Origin: Sulfurimonas sp.
Lineage (GTDB): Bacteria > Campylobacterota > Campylobacteria > Campylobacterales > Sulfurimonadaceae
Direction: 5' to 3'
NCBI GenBank assembly: GCA_030949825.1
Contig: JAUZSC010000032.1
Location: forward strand, 1 to 64,000
Length of the DNA: 64,000 bases
Positions 56,899 to 64,000 of the stretch are shown piece after piece (position 1 is the first letter of the stretch; each line of letters opens with the position of its first letter). Both the position numbers and the translations under genes were made by a program. The notes under the pieces are model-generated. The model searched no databases. It was given only the letters and a program-made list of their open reading frames with translations, and was not told where the DNA came from.

Positions 56899-57117
56899 TT
56901 ATTTGTAACGGTAAGTTATTCTACCCTTATCTAGTGAGTATGGAGTTAACTCAAGTTTCACTTTATCACCTGGAAGTATTTTAATATAATGCATACGCAT
57001 TTTTCCTGCGATATGACATAAAATAACATGTCCATTGTCTAATTCAACACGAAAAGTTGCATTTGGTAATGCTTCAATAATCTTGCCGTCAACTTCTATA
57101 ACGTCAGTTTTAGCCAT
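56899..57117 (-). CDS. infA: Translation initiation factor IF-1
   Basis: The 72-residue S1-like protein ([38 protein letters not shown]) binds the ribosomal A site during initiation. It lies 21 nt after map in the order secY-map-infA. Confidence 0.97.
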   Translation of the reverse strand: MAKTDVIEVDGKIIEALPNATFRVELDNGHVILCHIAGKMRMHYIKILPGDKVKLELTPYSLDKGRITYRYK

Positions 57118-57138
57118 TTATAAGTCCTTTTTTTACTC

Positions 57139-57897
57139 TTAAGCAAGAGATAATATTTCAGCTTTACCGTTGATAATTGCAACAGTATGCTCATAGTGTG
57201 AACCGCGTAAACCATCGGCACTAACAACATCCCACTTATTCTCTAAAATAAGTGGTTTTGAATCTTTTTGACATACCATAGGTTCAAGACAAAAAACCAT
57301 TCCATTTTTAATCTTTGGACCTTGCTTAGGATTCTTTCCCTCAAGATAGTTTGGTATCTGAGGTTCTTCATGAGGTTTTCTACCAATCCCATGACCACAA
57401 AAGTCGTGTAATGGAACAAAACCACGCGATTTTATAAAATTTTCCATAGTTAATGAAAGTTCTTTAAATCGCATACCTTGTTTTATTTCACTAATTGCAT
57501 GGTAGAGAGTATCTTTTGCACAGGCTATGAGAGCCAAATCTTCATCAGTCATTTTCCCAACTCCAACACTCACTGCAGCATCACCAAAATAGCCATCAAT
57601 TTCAGTTCCAATATCGTAACCAATAATGTCACCATCTTGAAGCTTGTAATCAGTAGGAATACCGTGAATAATAACTTGGTTGAGTGAGCAACAAACAGCA
57701 CTAGGGAAGCCATAAAGACCTTTAAAAGAAGGTTTCGCACCACAGCCTCGGATATAATCCTCAGCCATAGCATCCATTTCTTTTAAAGACATCCCAACTT
57801 TTGTGTTTGCTTTGAGAAGTTCTAATGCACCACCAACAATTTTGTTAGCGGCTCTTAATTTTTCAATTTCATTAGGTTTTCGTAGCGCAATCGCCAT
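57139..57897 (-). CDS. map: Methionine aminopeptidase, type I
   Basis: The enzyme removes the first Met from new proteins. The 252-residue protein has VIIHGIPTDYKLQDGDI, DIGTEIDGYFGDAAVSVG (metal Asp pair), CGHGIGRKPHEEPQIPN (His) and VFCLEPMV (Glu). It lies 2 nt from secY. Confidence 0.97.
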   Translation of the reverse strand: MAIALRKPNEIEKLRAANKIVGGALELLKANTKVGMSLKEMDAMAEDYIRGCGAKPSFKGLYGFPSAVCCSLNQVIIHGIPTDYKLQDGDIIGYDIGTEIDGYFGDAAVSVGVGKMTDEDLALIACAKDTLYHAISEIKQGMRFKELSLTMENFIKSRGFVPLHDFCGHGIGRKPHEEPQIPNYLEGKNPKQGPKIKNGMVFCLEPMVCQKDSKPLILENKWDVVSADGLRGSHYEHTVAIINGKAEILSLA

Positions 57898-57899
57898 TT

Positions 57900-59162
57900 T
57901 TATAGACCGACCGCGCTTAGTGTTTCGTATTTACTCATATATAACTGAGCCTCTACTTTTCTCATCGTATCAAGTGCAACTTGAACAACAATAAGAACTG
58001 CCGTACCACCAAAGAAGAAAGGAACACCCATCCCTTTAATAATCATAAATGGTAAAGTAGCTACAAGACCTAGGTATAAAGCACCAGTAAATGTAAGTCT
58101 ACTTGCAGTTTCATTTAAGAATTCCATCGTAGCGTTACCAGTTCTAATACCTGGAATAAACCCACCCTGTCTTTTAAGATTTTCTGAAATGTCTTTAGCG
58201 CTAAATGTAATCGAAGCATAAAAGAATGCGAAAAAGACAACAAAAAGAAATGTCAAAAAGTTAAAAAAGTATGAGTTAGGATTCAAATAATCAGCGAACA
58301 TAAGAACCGTAGGGTTTGTACTACTCGACATAATAGTCATCGGGAACATCAATATTGCTGAAGCAAAAATAACTGGAATAACACCAGCAAGATTTACTTT
58401 AATCGGAATATAATTCATTACTCTTTTGTTTTGGTTTTGCATCATAGTCTTTTTTGCATATGTAATAGGAACACGACGCTCACCAAGTTCAACATAAATA
58501 ATAATCGCTACCGTACTTAAGATAAGCGCTAAAATAGCGATTACTGTTAAAAAACTCATAGCACCAGTATTTACCATTGTTATAGTTTGACCTATAGCAG
58601 ATGGTATAGCTGATACAATTCCGGCGAAAATTATTAATGAAATACCATTACCGATACCACTTTGAGTTATCTGCTCACCGATCCACATAAGCAACATAGT
58701 TCCAGCTAACATTGAGACTGCAGCAAGTAATATGAATGTATTATGATCAGCTAAAATAGCAGAATTTCCAGTAGGACCTGTTAAACTTTGTAGTCCAACA
58801 CTTACACCAATAGCTTGAATGATAGTAATTACAATAGTCGCATAACGAATAATTTGCATGTACTTAACCATACCATCTCTCTCTTTTTTCATTTTACCAA
58901 GAGTAGGAAATGTTGCAGCTAAAAGCTCCATAATAATTGAAGCAGTGATATAAGGCATAATACCTAGAGAAATAATAGATAATCGCTCAACAGCATTACC
59001 ACTGAACATATTAAATAATCCAAGTGCGTCTGATTGATGCGAGTCGAAGAATGATGCGATAACAGCAGTATCTACACCAGGTACTGGCACATAAGCCAGT
59101 AAACGGTAGATGAATAAAAATCCGATTGTAATAAGAATCTTATTAACTAGACTTTTATTCAT
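57900..59162 (-). CDS. secY: Preprotein translocase subunit SecY
   Basis: SecY is the protein channel of the inner membrane. The 420-residue protein has ten hydrophobic segments, GVDTAVIASFF, the GIMPYITASIIMELL block, GIGNGISLIIFAGIV and the cytoplasmic ERRVPITYAKK. It lies between rplO and map. Confidence 0.98.
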   Translation of the reverse strand: MNKSLVNKILITIGFLFIYRLLAYVPVPGVDTAVIASFFDSHQSDALGLFNMFSGNAVERLSIISLGIMPYITASIIMELLAATFPTLGKMKKERDGMVKYMQIIRYATIVITIIQAIGVSVGLQSLTGPTGNSAILADHNTFILLAAVSMLAGTMLLMWIGEQITQSGIGNGISLIIFAGIVSAIPSAIGQTITMVNTGAMSFLTVIAILALILSTVAIIIYVELGERRVPITYAKKTMMQNQNKRVMNYIPIKVNLAGVIPVIFASAILMFPMTIMSSSTNPTVLMFADYLNPNSYFFNFLTFLFVVFFAFFYASITFSAKDISENLKRQGGFIPGIRTGNATMEFLNETASRLTFTGALYLGLVATLPFMIIKGMGVPFFFGGTAVLIVVQVALDTMRKVEAQLYMSKYETLSAVGL

Positions 59163-59164
59163 TG

Positions 59165-59566
59165 CTAGTTACCAGTAGTAGTAACGTTTTTGTCTTTAAT
59201 TTTCGAAGCTAAATCTTTCGCAGTAGCTCCTACTAATTTAACTTTAGTAACACCGGCACCAATTTTGTGAACACTACGAAGCGTTTCCATAGTAATTTCA
59301 GCTAATTCAGCAACAGCTTTAATTTTTCCAACGTTTACAATATACGGTTTAACTAATCTTGAAGTAAAACCTATTTTAGGTAAACGCTTAGCAAGAGGTT
59401 GTTGACCACCCTCAAAGTTTCTTTTTCTTTTATAACCTGAACGAGATTTCTGACCTTTTTGACCACGACCAGCAGTCTTACCAGTACCAGACGCTTGACC
59501 ACGCCCTGTACGCTTACGGTTAGAAGTAGAACCCTCAGCAGGTGTTAAATTTTCAATACCCATCAT
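59165..59566 (-). CDS. rplO: 50S ribosomal protein L15
   Basis: The 133-residue protein has [20 protein letters not shown] and [17 protein letters not shown]. Two adjacent ATG codons could start it; GGA spacing slightly favours the second. It abuts the rpsE stop. Confidence 0.97.
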   Translation of the reverse strand: MMGIENLTPAEGSTSNRKRTGRGQASGTGKTAGRGQKGQKSRSGYKRKRNFEGGQQPLAKRLPKIGFTSRLVKPYIVNVGKIKAVAELAEITMETLRSVHKIGAGVTKVKLVGATAKDLASKIKDKNVTTTGN

Positions 59567-60007
59567 CTATCCTTTTAATCTACCTAGTGCTTCAACAGTT
59601 GCGCGCACTAGTGTATTAGGATTGTTTGAACCGATTGATTTTGTAAGTATATCTTGTATACCTGCAAGCTCAAGAACTGGACGAGCAGCTCCACCGGCGA
59701 TAACACCTGTACCTTCAGATGCTGGCTTAAGTAAAACACGTGAAGCGTTATACTTATGCTCAATATCGTGGGCAATTGTTGTACCTTTAATCTTAACAGT
59801 TGTTAAGTTTTTAAAAGCGTTATCAACTGCTTTACGAATAGCATCTGGAACCTCTTTAGCCTTACCAACACCGTAACCGATAGTACCGTTTTTGTTACCA
59901 ACTACAATTAATGCAGTAAAACGAAAACGACGCCCACCTTTTACAACTTTAGTAACACGACCAATATTTACAATTGATTCTTCAAAATCATCTCTGTTAA
60001 TTTCCAT
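59567..60007 (-). CDS. rpsE: 30S ribosomal protein S5
   Basis: S5 acts in decoding accuracy and mRNA unwinding. The 146 residues include [36 protein letters not shown] and [19 protein letters not shown]. Standard place between rplR and rplO. Confidence 0.98.
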   Translation of the reverse strand: MEINRDDFEESIVNIGRVTKVVKGGRRFRFTALIVVGNKNGTIGYGVGKAKEVPDAIRKAVDNAFKNLTTVKIKGTTIAHDIEHKYNASRVLLKPASEGTGVIAGGAARPVLELAGIQDILTKSIGSNNPNTLVRATVEALGRLKG

Positions 60008-60016
60008 GAGTCTTCC

Positions 60017-60373
60017 TTAAAACTTGATTTCGTTTGCACGAAGAGAATCACCAAATGCAGCGATAACACCATGATATTGGTAACCATTACGATCAAATAC
60101 AACTTCAGAAATGTTAGCAGCTTTAAGTGTTGTAGCAAATGCTTCACCTAGTGCTGTAGCACCTTCTTTGTTAGATTTATGACCAGTTGTTTTTGAGTGA
60201 ATAGCGCACAATGTTGTTGCAGTAACATCATCAATAGCTTGTACACTTAAATAACGATTTGATTTAAATACAGAAACACGAGGAAGTGAAGCACAACCAG
60301 ATATTTTTGCACGAATACGTAACTTACGTTTTAAACGGTTAGCTACTTTATTTTTTAATACTTTTGCATTCAT
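60017..60373 (-). CDS. rplR: 50S ribosomal protein L18
   Basis: L18 binds 5S rRNA. The 118 residues include [20 protein letters not shown]-like sequence (here [20 protein letters not shown]) and [15 protein letters not shown]. It follows rplF by 16 nt. Confidence 0.97.
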   Translation of the reverse strand: MNAKVLKNKVANRLKRKLRIRAKISGCASLPRVSVFKSNRYLSVQAIDDVTATTLCAIHSKTTGHKSNKEGATALGEAFATTLKAANISEVVFDRNGYQYHGVIAAFGDSLRANEIKF

Positions 60374-60389
60374 TTTCTAATACCCTCCC

Positions 60390-60927
60390 TTATTTCTTAG
60401 CAGTTTTACCGGCTTTACGCACGATATGTTCTTCCATGTATTTAACACCTTTGCCTTTGTACGGCTCTGGTGGACGGAAACTTCTAATTTTTGCAGCTGC
60501 AGAACCTAGAAGTTGTTTGTCATGACTTGTTAAAGTAATAACATTTTTCTCAACCTTAGCGTCAAGACCATCAACTAAATCAAAGTTAATATCATGAGAA
60601 TGACCAAGTTGAAGATTAAGTACTCTACCTTTAACAGCAGCTCTATAACCAACACCATTAATCTCTAATTGTTTAGAATAACCAGTAGTTAAACCAACAA
60701 CGATATTTTGAGCTAATGCTCTATATGTTCCCCAGAATGCTCTGTGAGCTTTTTCATCGCTCATTGCACTAAAAGTTAAAATATTACCGTCAATAGCGAA
60801 AGCAACATTTCCTTTTGTATCTAGATCCATATTTAGTTTGCCTTTAGCAAAAGATATAACATTTCCATTTGAACTAACTTTAATGTCAGCTGCAAATTCT
60901 ACCGGTTTTTTTACCAATTCTTGACAT
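60390..60927 (-). CDS. rplF: 50S ribosomal protein L6 (one-base frameshift at codon 7)
   Basis: The real start is ATG at 60927 (MSRIGKKPVEFAADIKV) with GGGAG upstream. An extra base in the T7 run at 60906-60912 shifts the frame; removing it gives exactly 179 codons. The C-terminal block RSFRPPEPYKGKGVKY is the L6 signature. An alternative in-frame start upstream overlaps rpsH and is an artefact of the shift. Confidence 0.95.
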
Positions 60928-60936
60928 GCTATCTCC

Positions 60937-61335
60937 CTACCATACTGTACACATAACTTCACCACCAATGCCAAGCTCGTAAGCTTTGTCATTAGATAGA
61001 ACGCCATGTGATGTGCTAACTATAATAGTTCCATAACCATTTTTGAAACGTTTGATATCTTCTTTACCTTTGTAAACACGTCTACCAGGTTTAGAGATTC
61101 TTTTCATTTCATTGATTACTGTCTTACCTTCATCGTTATACTTAAGTACAACTTTGATAGTTTTTTTAACGCCGTTTTCGATTACGTTACAAGACTCTAG
61201 GTAACCTTTTTCTACTAAGATATTTGCTAATGCTTCAATACTCTTTGAGTGAACTAAAGTAGTAACTGGTAATCTTCTCATACCTGCATTACGAACACGC
61301 GTTAACGCATCTGATACTAGATCATTAATTGCCAT
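60937..61335 (-). CDS. rpsH: 30S ribosomal protein S8
   Basis: S8 is an early 16S rRNA binder and the regulator of the spc operon in E. coli. The 132 residues start [18 protein letters not shown] and end with [20 protein letters not shown]. It follows rpsN by 69 nt. Confidence 0.98.
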   Translation of the reverse strand: MAINDLVSDALTRVRNAGMRRLPVTTLVHSKSIEALANILVEKGYLESCNVIENGVKKTIKVVLKYNDEGKTVINEMKRISKPGRRVYKGKEDIKRFKNGYGTIIVSTSHGVLSNDKAYELGIGGEVMCTVW

Positions 61336-61404
61336 TTAAATTTCCTTTGTTGTAGTTATTCTAAAAAAAGAATAACTGCTAATGAATAGAAGTTTCTTCT
61401 TGGA

Positions 61405-61590
61405 TTACCAAGAAGACTTTCTAACACCTGGGATTAATCCCTCATTTGCCATTTTTCTAAAACAAATACGACAGATTCCGAAGTCTCTTAGTACTGAATG
61501 TGGACGACCACAGATTTGACATCGTGTGTATCCTCGTACTTTAAACTTAGGTTCTCTTGCCGCTTTTGCGATCATAGACTTTTTAGCCAT
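61405..61590 (-). CDS. rpsN: 30S ribosomal protein S14, zinc-binding type
   Basis: The 61-residue form has [20 protein letters not shown] and [11 protein letters not shown], with two CxxC pairs, so it is the short zinc type. Its start overlaps the rplE stop by one base. Confidence 0.97.
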   Translation of the reverse strand: MAKKSMIAKAAREPKFKVRGYTRCQICGRPHSVLRDFGICRICFRKMANEGLIPGVRKSSW

Positions 61591-62135
61591 TAGTTACTCC
61601 CTTTTGTAAAAGGCATACCCATTTTCTCTAAAAGAGCAAAACCAGCCTTATCAGAATCAGCAGATGTAACCACAGTAATATTCATACCATGGATTTGCAT
61701 GATTGAATCATAACTTACTTCTGGAAAAATGAGTTGTTCGTCAAGACCGAAGTTATAATTACCACGACCATCAAAACCATTTCTTGGAACACCACGGAAA
61801 TCTTTTACACGAGGAAGTGCAATAGATACGAGACGGTCAAGAAAATCATACATATTTTCACCACGAAGAGTAACACGCACACCAACTGGCATACCTTCAC
61901 GAACTTTAAAACCAGCTACTGATTTTTTCGCGATTACTGTAGTTGCTTTTTGACCAGCAATAGTAGTAATTGTATCTTCAATGTTTTTAATAAGTTTGTT
62001 ATCTTTCATTGCAAAACCAGTACCAACAGAGATGATTATTTTCTCTACCTTTGGTGTTTGCATAGGATTTGTAATTCCTAAGTCAGTTTGTAACTCAGAT
62101 TTTAAACCTAAATATTTTTCTTTAAAACGAGCCAT
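61590..62135 (-). CDS. rplE: 50S ribosomal protein L5
   Basis: L5 binds 5S rRNA and the P-site tRNA. The 181 residues include [35 protein letters not shown] and [15 protein letters not shown]. Standard spc operon place, 2 nt after rplX. Confidence 0.98.
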   Translation of the reverse strand: MARFKEKYLGLKSELQTDLGITNPMQTPKVEKIIISVGTGFAMKDNKLIKNIEDTITTIAGQKATTVIAKKSVAGFKVREGMPVGVRVTLRGENMYDFLDRLVSIALPRVKDFRGVPRNGFDGRGNYNFGLDEQLIFPEVSYDSIMQIHGMNITVVTSADSDKAGFALLEKMGMPFTKGSN

Positions 62136-62137
62136 TC

Positions 62138-62368
62138 TTATGCCTCCACTTTTCTAACATTTGAAGCGTCGATTGGCATCTCTTTATTAACATGCCCGCC
62201 TTTCGTGTTATCTTCAGTTGGTTTGATTGCTTTTTTAGCAACCTTACAACCCTCTACAATAACCTTGTTTTTCTTAGGCATAACTGCTAAAACAGTAGCC
62301 TTAGTTCCACGGTCATCTCCAGCGATAATTTCTACAGTATCACCTTTTTTGAAATTAAACTTTGACAT
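62138..62368 (-). CDS. rplX: 50S ribosomal protein L24
   Basis: The 76-residue protein has a KOW motif ([20 protein letters not shown]) and [15 protein letters not shown]. It overlaps the rplN stop by one base. Confidence 0.97.
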   Translation of the reverse strand: MSKFNFKKGDTVEIIAGDDRGTKATVLAVMPKKNKVIVEGCKVAKKAIKPTEDNTKGGHVNKEMPIDASNVRKVEA

Positions 62369-62736
62369 TAAACAACCTCCGGCGCAAGAGAAACAATTTT
62401 CATGAATCCAGCGTAACGCACTTCACGACCAACAGGTCCAAAAATACGAGTACCAATTGGTTCTCTTTTATCATCAAGGATTACAGCTGCATTGTCATCA
62501 AAGCGAATTAATGAACCATTTTCACGCTGAACTTCTTTATGAGTTCTAACGATAACAGCTTTAACAACCTTACCTTTTTTAACTTTAGAAGTAGGTGTCG
62601 CTTTTTTCACAGAAGCAACGATAACGTCACCAATTGAAGCATAACGACGCTTAGAACCACCAAGTACCTTAATACACATAATCTCTTTAGCACCTGTATT
62701 ATCAGCTACTACTAATCGAGTAAAACCTTGGATCAT
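62368..62736 (-). CDS. rplN: 50S ribosomal protein L14
   Basis: The 122-residue protein starts [20 protein letters not shown] and has [19 protein letters not shown] and [13 protein letters not shown]. It shares one base with rpsQ and one with rplX. Confidence 0.98.
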   Translation of the reverse strand: MIQGFTRLVVADNTGAKEIMCIKVLGGSKRRYASIGDVIVASVKKATPTSKVKKGKVVKAVIVRTHKEVQRENGSLIRFDDNAAVILDDKREPIGTRIFGPVGREVRYAGFMKIVSLAPEVV

Positions 62737-62984
62737 TATTTAGCTCCTAGGACTACTGTTTTAAGTCTAAAAGATTTAGTCTTAGAAAGTGGGCGACATT
62801 CGATTGCAATAATCTCATCTCCAACTTTAACTTCATTACGCTCATCATGTACTAAGTACTTTTTGAAACGCTTTACAACTTTGTGGTAACGGGGGTGCAT
62901 TACACGACGCTCAACAACCATAGATACTGTTTTATCGCCTGCAATAGTTACAACTTTACCTTGAATTTCACGTTTATGTGTCAT
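62736..62984 (-). CDS. rpsQ: 30S ribosomal protein S17
   Basis: The 82-residue protein contains [20 protein letters not shown] and [19 protein letters not shown], the S17 pattern. It is 10 nt from rpmC. Confidence 0.97.
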   Translation of the reverse strand: MTHKREIQGKVVTIAGDKTVSMVVERRVMHPRYHKVVKRFKKYLVHDERNEVKVGDEIIAIECRPLSKTKSFRLKTVVLGAK

Positions 62985-62994
62985 ATTGGGGCTC

Positions 62995-63183
62995 CTAGTT
63001 TGCTACTGCAGTAAGTGCAGTATTTATTTTTGCGATATCTTTTTTAGCGATTTTAAGCTCACTAGTATTTTGAAGTTGCATCATCTTTTGTTTAATTTTT
63101 AAAGTAAACAGTTCAGTTTTTCTTTCTTTAAGCATAGCTTTAAGCTCTACTGTGTTTTTATCTGCTAAATCAGAATATTTCAT
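62995..63183 (-). CDS. rpmC: 50S ribosomal protein L29
   Basis: The 62-residue helical protein ([37 protein letters not shown]) borders the exit tunnel. Its start overlaps the rplP end by 14 nt. Confidence 0.96.
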   Translation of the reverse strand: MKYSDLADKNTVELKAMLKERKTELFTLKIKQKMMQLQNTSELKIAKKDIAKINTALTAVAN

Positions 63184-63595
63184 TGCTCATCTCCGCAGTT
63201 ATTATTTTACATTTAAAAGGTAGCTTGTGCATAGCAAGAGTTAGTGCTTCACGAGCAATATCTTCTGGGATACCAGCCATTTCAAAAATTATACGACCTG
63301 GCTTAATGTTCATAACCCATTGATCAACAGCTCCCTTACCTTTACCCATTCGAGTTTCAAGAGGCTTAGCAGTTAATGGCTTAGCAGGGAATACACGAAT
63401 CCACATTTTACCTTGACGCTTAATATGACGCGTAGCAGAGATACGTGCCGACTCTATTTGACGAGAGTTGATACGACCAGCTTCTACTGCTTTAAAAGCA
63501 ATGTCACCAAACGCTAGTTTGTAACCAGAACGAGCGTAACCACGGTTACGACCTTTCATTACCTTACGATATTTTGTTCTTTTTGGCATTAACAT
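63170..63595 (-). CDS. rplP: 50S ribosomal protein L16
   Basis: The 141-residue protein has [17 protein letters not shown] near the start, [20 protein letters not shown] and [11 protein letters not shown] at the end. The ATG two codons before MPKR may be the true start or not. It is 2 nt from rpsC. Confidence 0.98.
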   Translation of the reverse strand: MLMPKRTKYRKVMKGRNRGYARSGYKLAFGDIAFKAVEAGRINSRQIESARISATRHIKRQGKMWIRVFPAKPLTAKPLETRMGKGKGAVDQWVMNIKPGRIIFEMAGIPEDIAREALTLAMHKLPFKCKIITAEMSNEIF

Positions 63596-63597
63596 AA

Positions 63598-64000
63598 TTA
63601 TTCAGCCTTTTCGTTATTTTCACGACGAGGAGCACGCTTTGGACGACGCTCTTTTTTCTCTTCGGCAACTTCAACAGGAACGCCTTTAGTAAGCACTTCC
63701 CCTTTGAATATCCATACTTTAATACCTATGATTCCATAAGTAGTATGTGCTTCAGCGAAGCCGTAATCAATTTTAGCGCGTAGAGTATGAAGAGGCACAC
63801 GACCTTCTAAATACCACTCAGTACGAGCCATTTCAGCACCACCAAGACGACCAGCAACTGCTATTTTGATTCCTTTTGCGCCAGAACGCTGTGCACCCTG
63901 CATAACTTTCTTCATAGCTCTTCTAAATGCTACACGACGCTCTAACTGTGTACCAACATTTTCAGCAACAAGTTGAGCAGAAGTTTGAGCTTTCTTTTCT
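63598..64000 (-). CDS. rpsC: 30S ribosomal protein S3, C-terminal part (runs off the window)
   Basis: About 134 C-terminal residues are seen, from the window edge ([20 protein letters not shown], then [18 protein letters not shown]) to a Lys/Arg/Glu-rich tail ([16 protein letters not shown]). [20 protein letters not shown] fits S3. The KH-domain N-terminus lies beyond 64000. Confidence 0.96.
   Translation of the reverse strand, partial: EKKAQTSAQLVAENVGTQLERRVAFRRAMKKVMQGAQRSGAKGIKIAVAGRLGGAEMARTEWYLEGRVPLHTLRAKIDYGFAEAHTTYGIIGIKVWIFKGEVLTKGVPVEVAEEKKERRPKRAPRRENNEKAE

Noticed and set aside
60928-61007. Extended N-terminus of L6 overlapping rpsH
   Set aside because: It comes from a frameshift in the T7 run; the ATG at 60927 gives the normal L6 start with a ribosome-binding site.

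Overview
The window looks like a chromosomal segment of a sulfur-oxidising Campylobacterota bacterium close to Sulfurimonas. The evidence is the AT-rich DNA, soxYZ, a futalosine-pathway menaquinone gene (mqnA), a DUF1104 protein, a c553-type cytochrome, a Csd4-like M99 carboxypeptidase, and zinc-type L33 and S14. The genus is an inference from gene content.

Layout. 1-6080: a conserved minus-strand information-processing operon. It runs from a consensus promoter through tRNA-Thr, Tyr, Gly and Thr, then tuf, rpmG, tRNA-Trp, secE, nusG, rplK, rplA, rplJ, rplL and rpoB, with a leader before rplJ and an attenuator before rpoB. 6086-7952: an IS110-family element lying between the 3' stubs of two divergent genes, a metallo-beta-lactamase-fold cyclic-nucleotide phosphodiesterase and a nucleotide cyclase. 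7959-33218: mostly housekeeping and metabolic genes. These include yaaA, a SpoU methylase, a thioredoxin-like protein, an AEC transporter, soxYZ with cytochromes and a two-component system, DUF2950/DUF3300, selO, a SagB-like oxidoreductase, tkt, a prenyl synthase, malic enzyme, mqnA, moaD-moaE-moeA, a globin-PsiE protein with an internal stop, ybaB and panD.

33312-43379 is an insertion hot spot. It holds an IS630 element that splits a membrane-protein gene, a group II intron that itself carries an IS4-family element, a Tn5-like IS4-family transposase, another IS4-family transposase, and a 267-bp MITE-like element whose end matches the Tn5-like element. The split gene and its secreted partner duplicate an intact module at 25368-27572. 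43376-46878: murE, a TPR-like gene, a NifU-like gene and an aldo/keto reductase. 46974-49878: the alpha ribosomal operon. 50127-56860: a mixed block with a radical SAM protein, two peptidoglycan peptidases, a CvfB-like S1 protein and chorismate mutase. 56899-64000: infA, map, secY and the spc/S10 ribosomal operon, ending inside rpsC.

Many genes, including essential rpoB, rplA, tuf and rplF, carry single-base indels, nearly all in short homopolymer runs. Correcting these one base at a time restores full-length proteins with exact codon multiples. Most of these frameshifts are therefore probably sequence errors, and broken genes here should be read with that in mind. No rRNA genes, CRISPR array or replication origin were seen.
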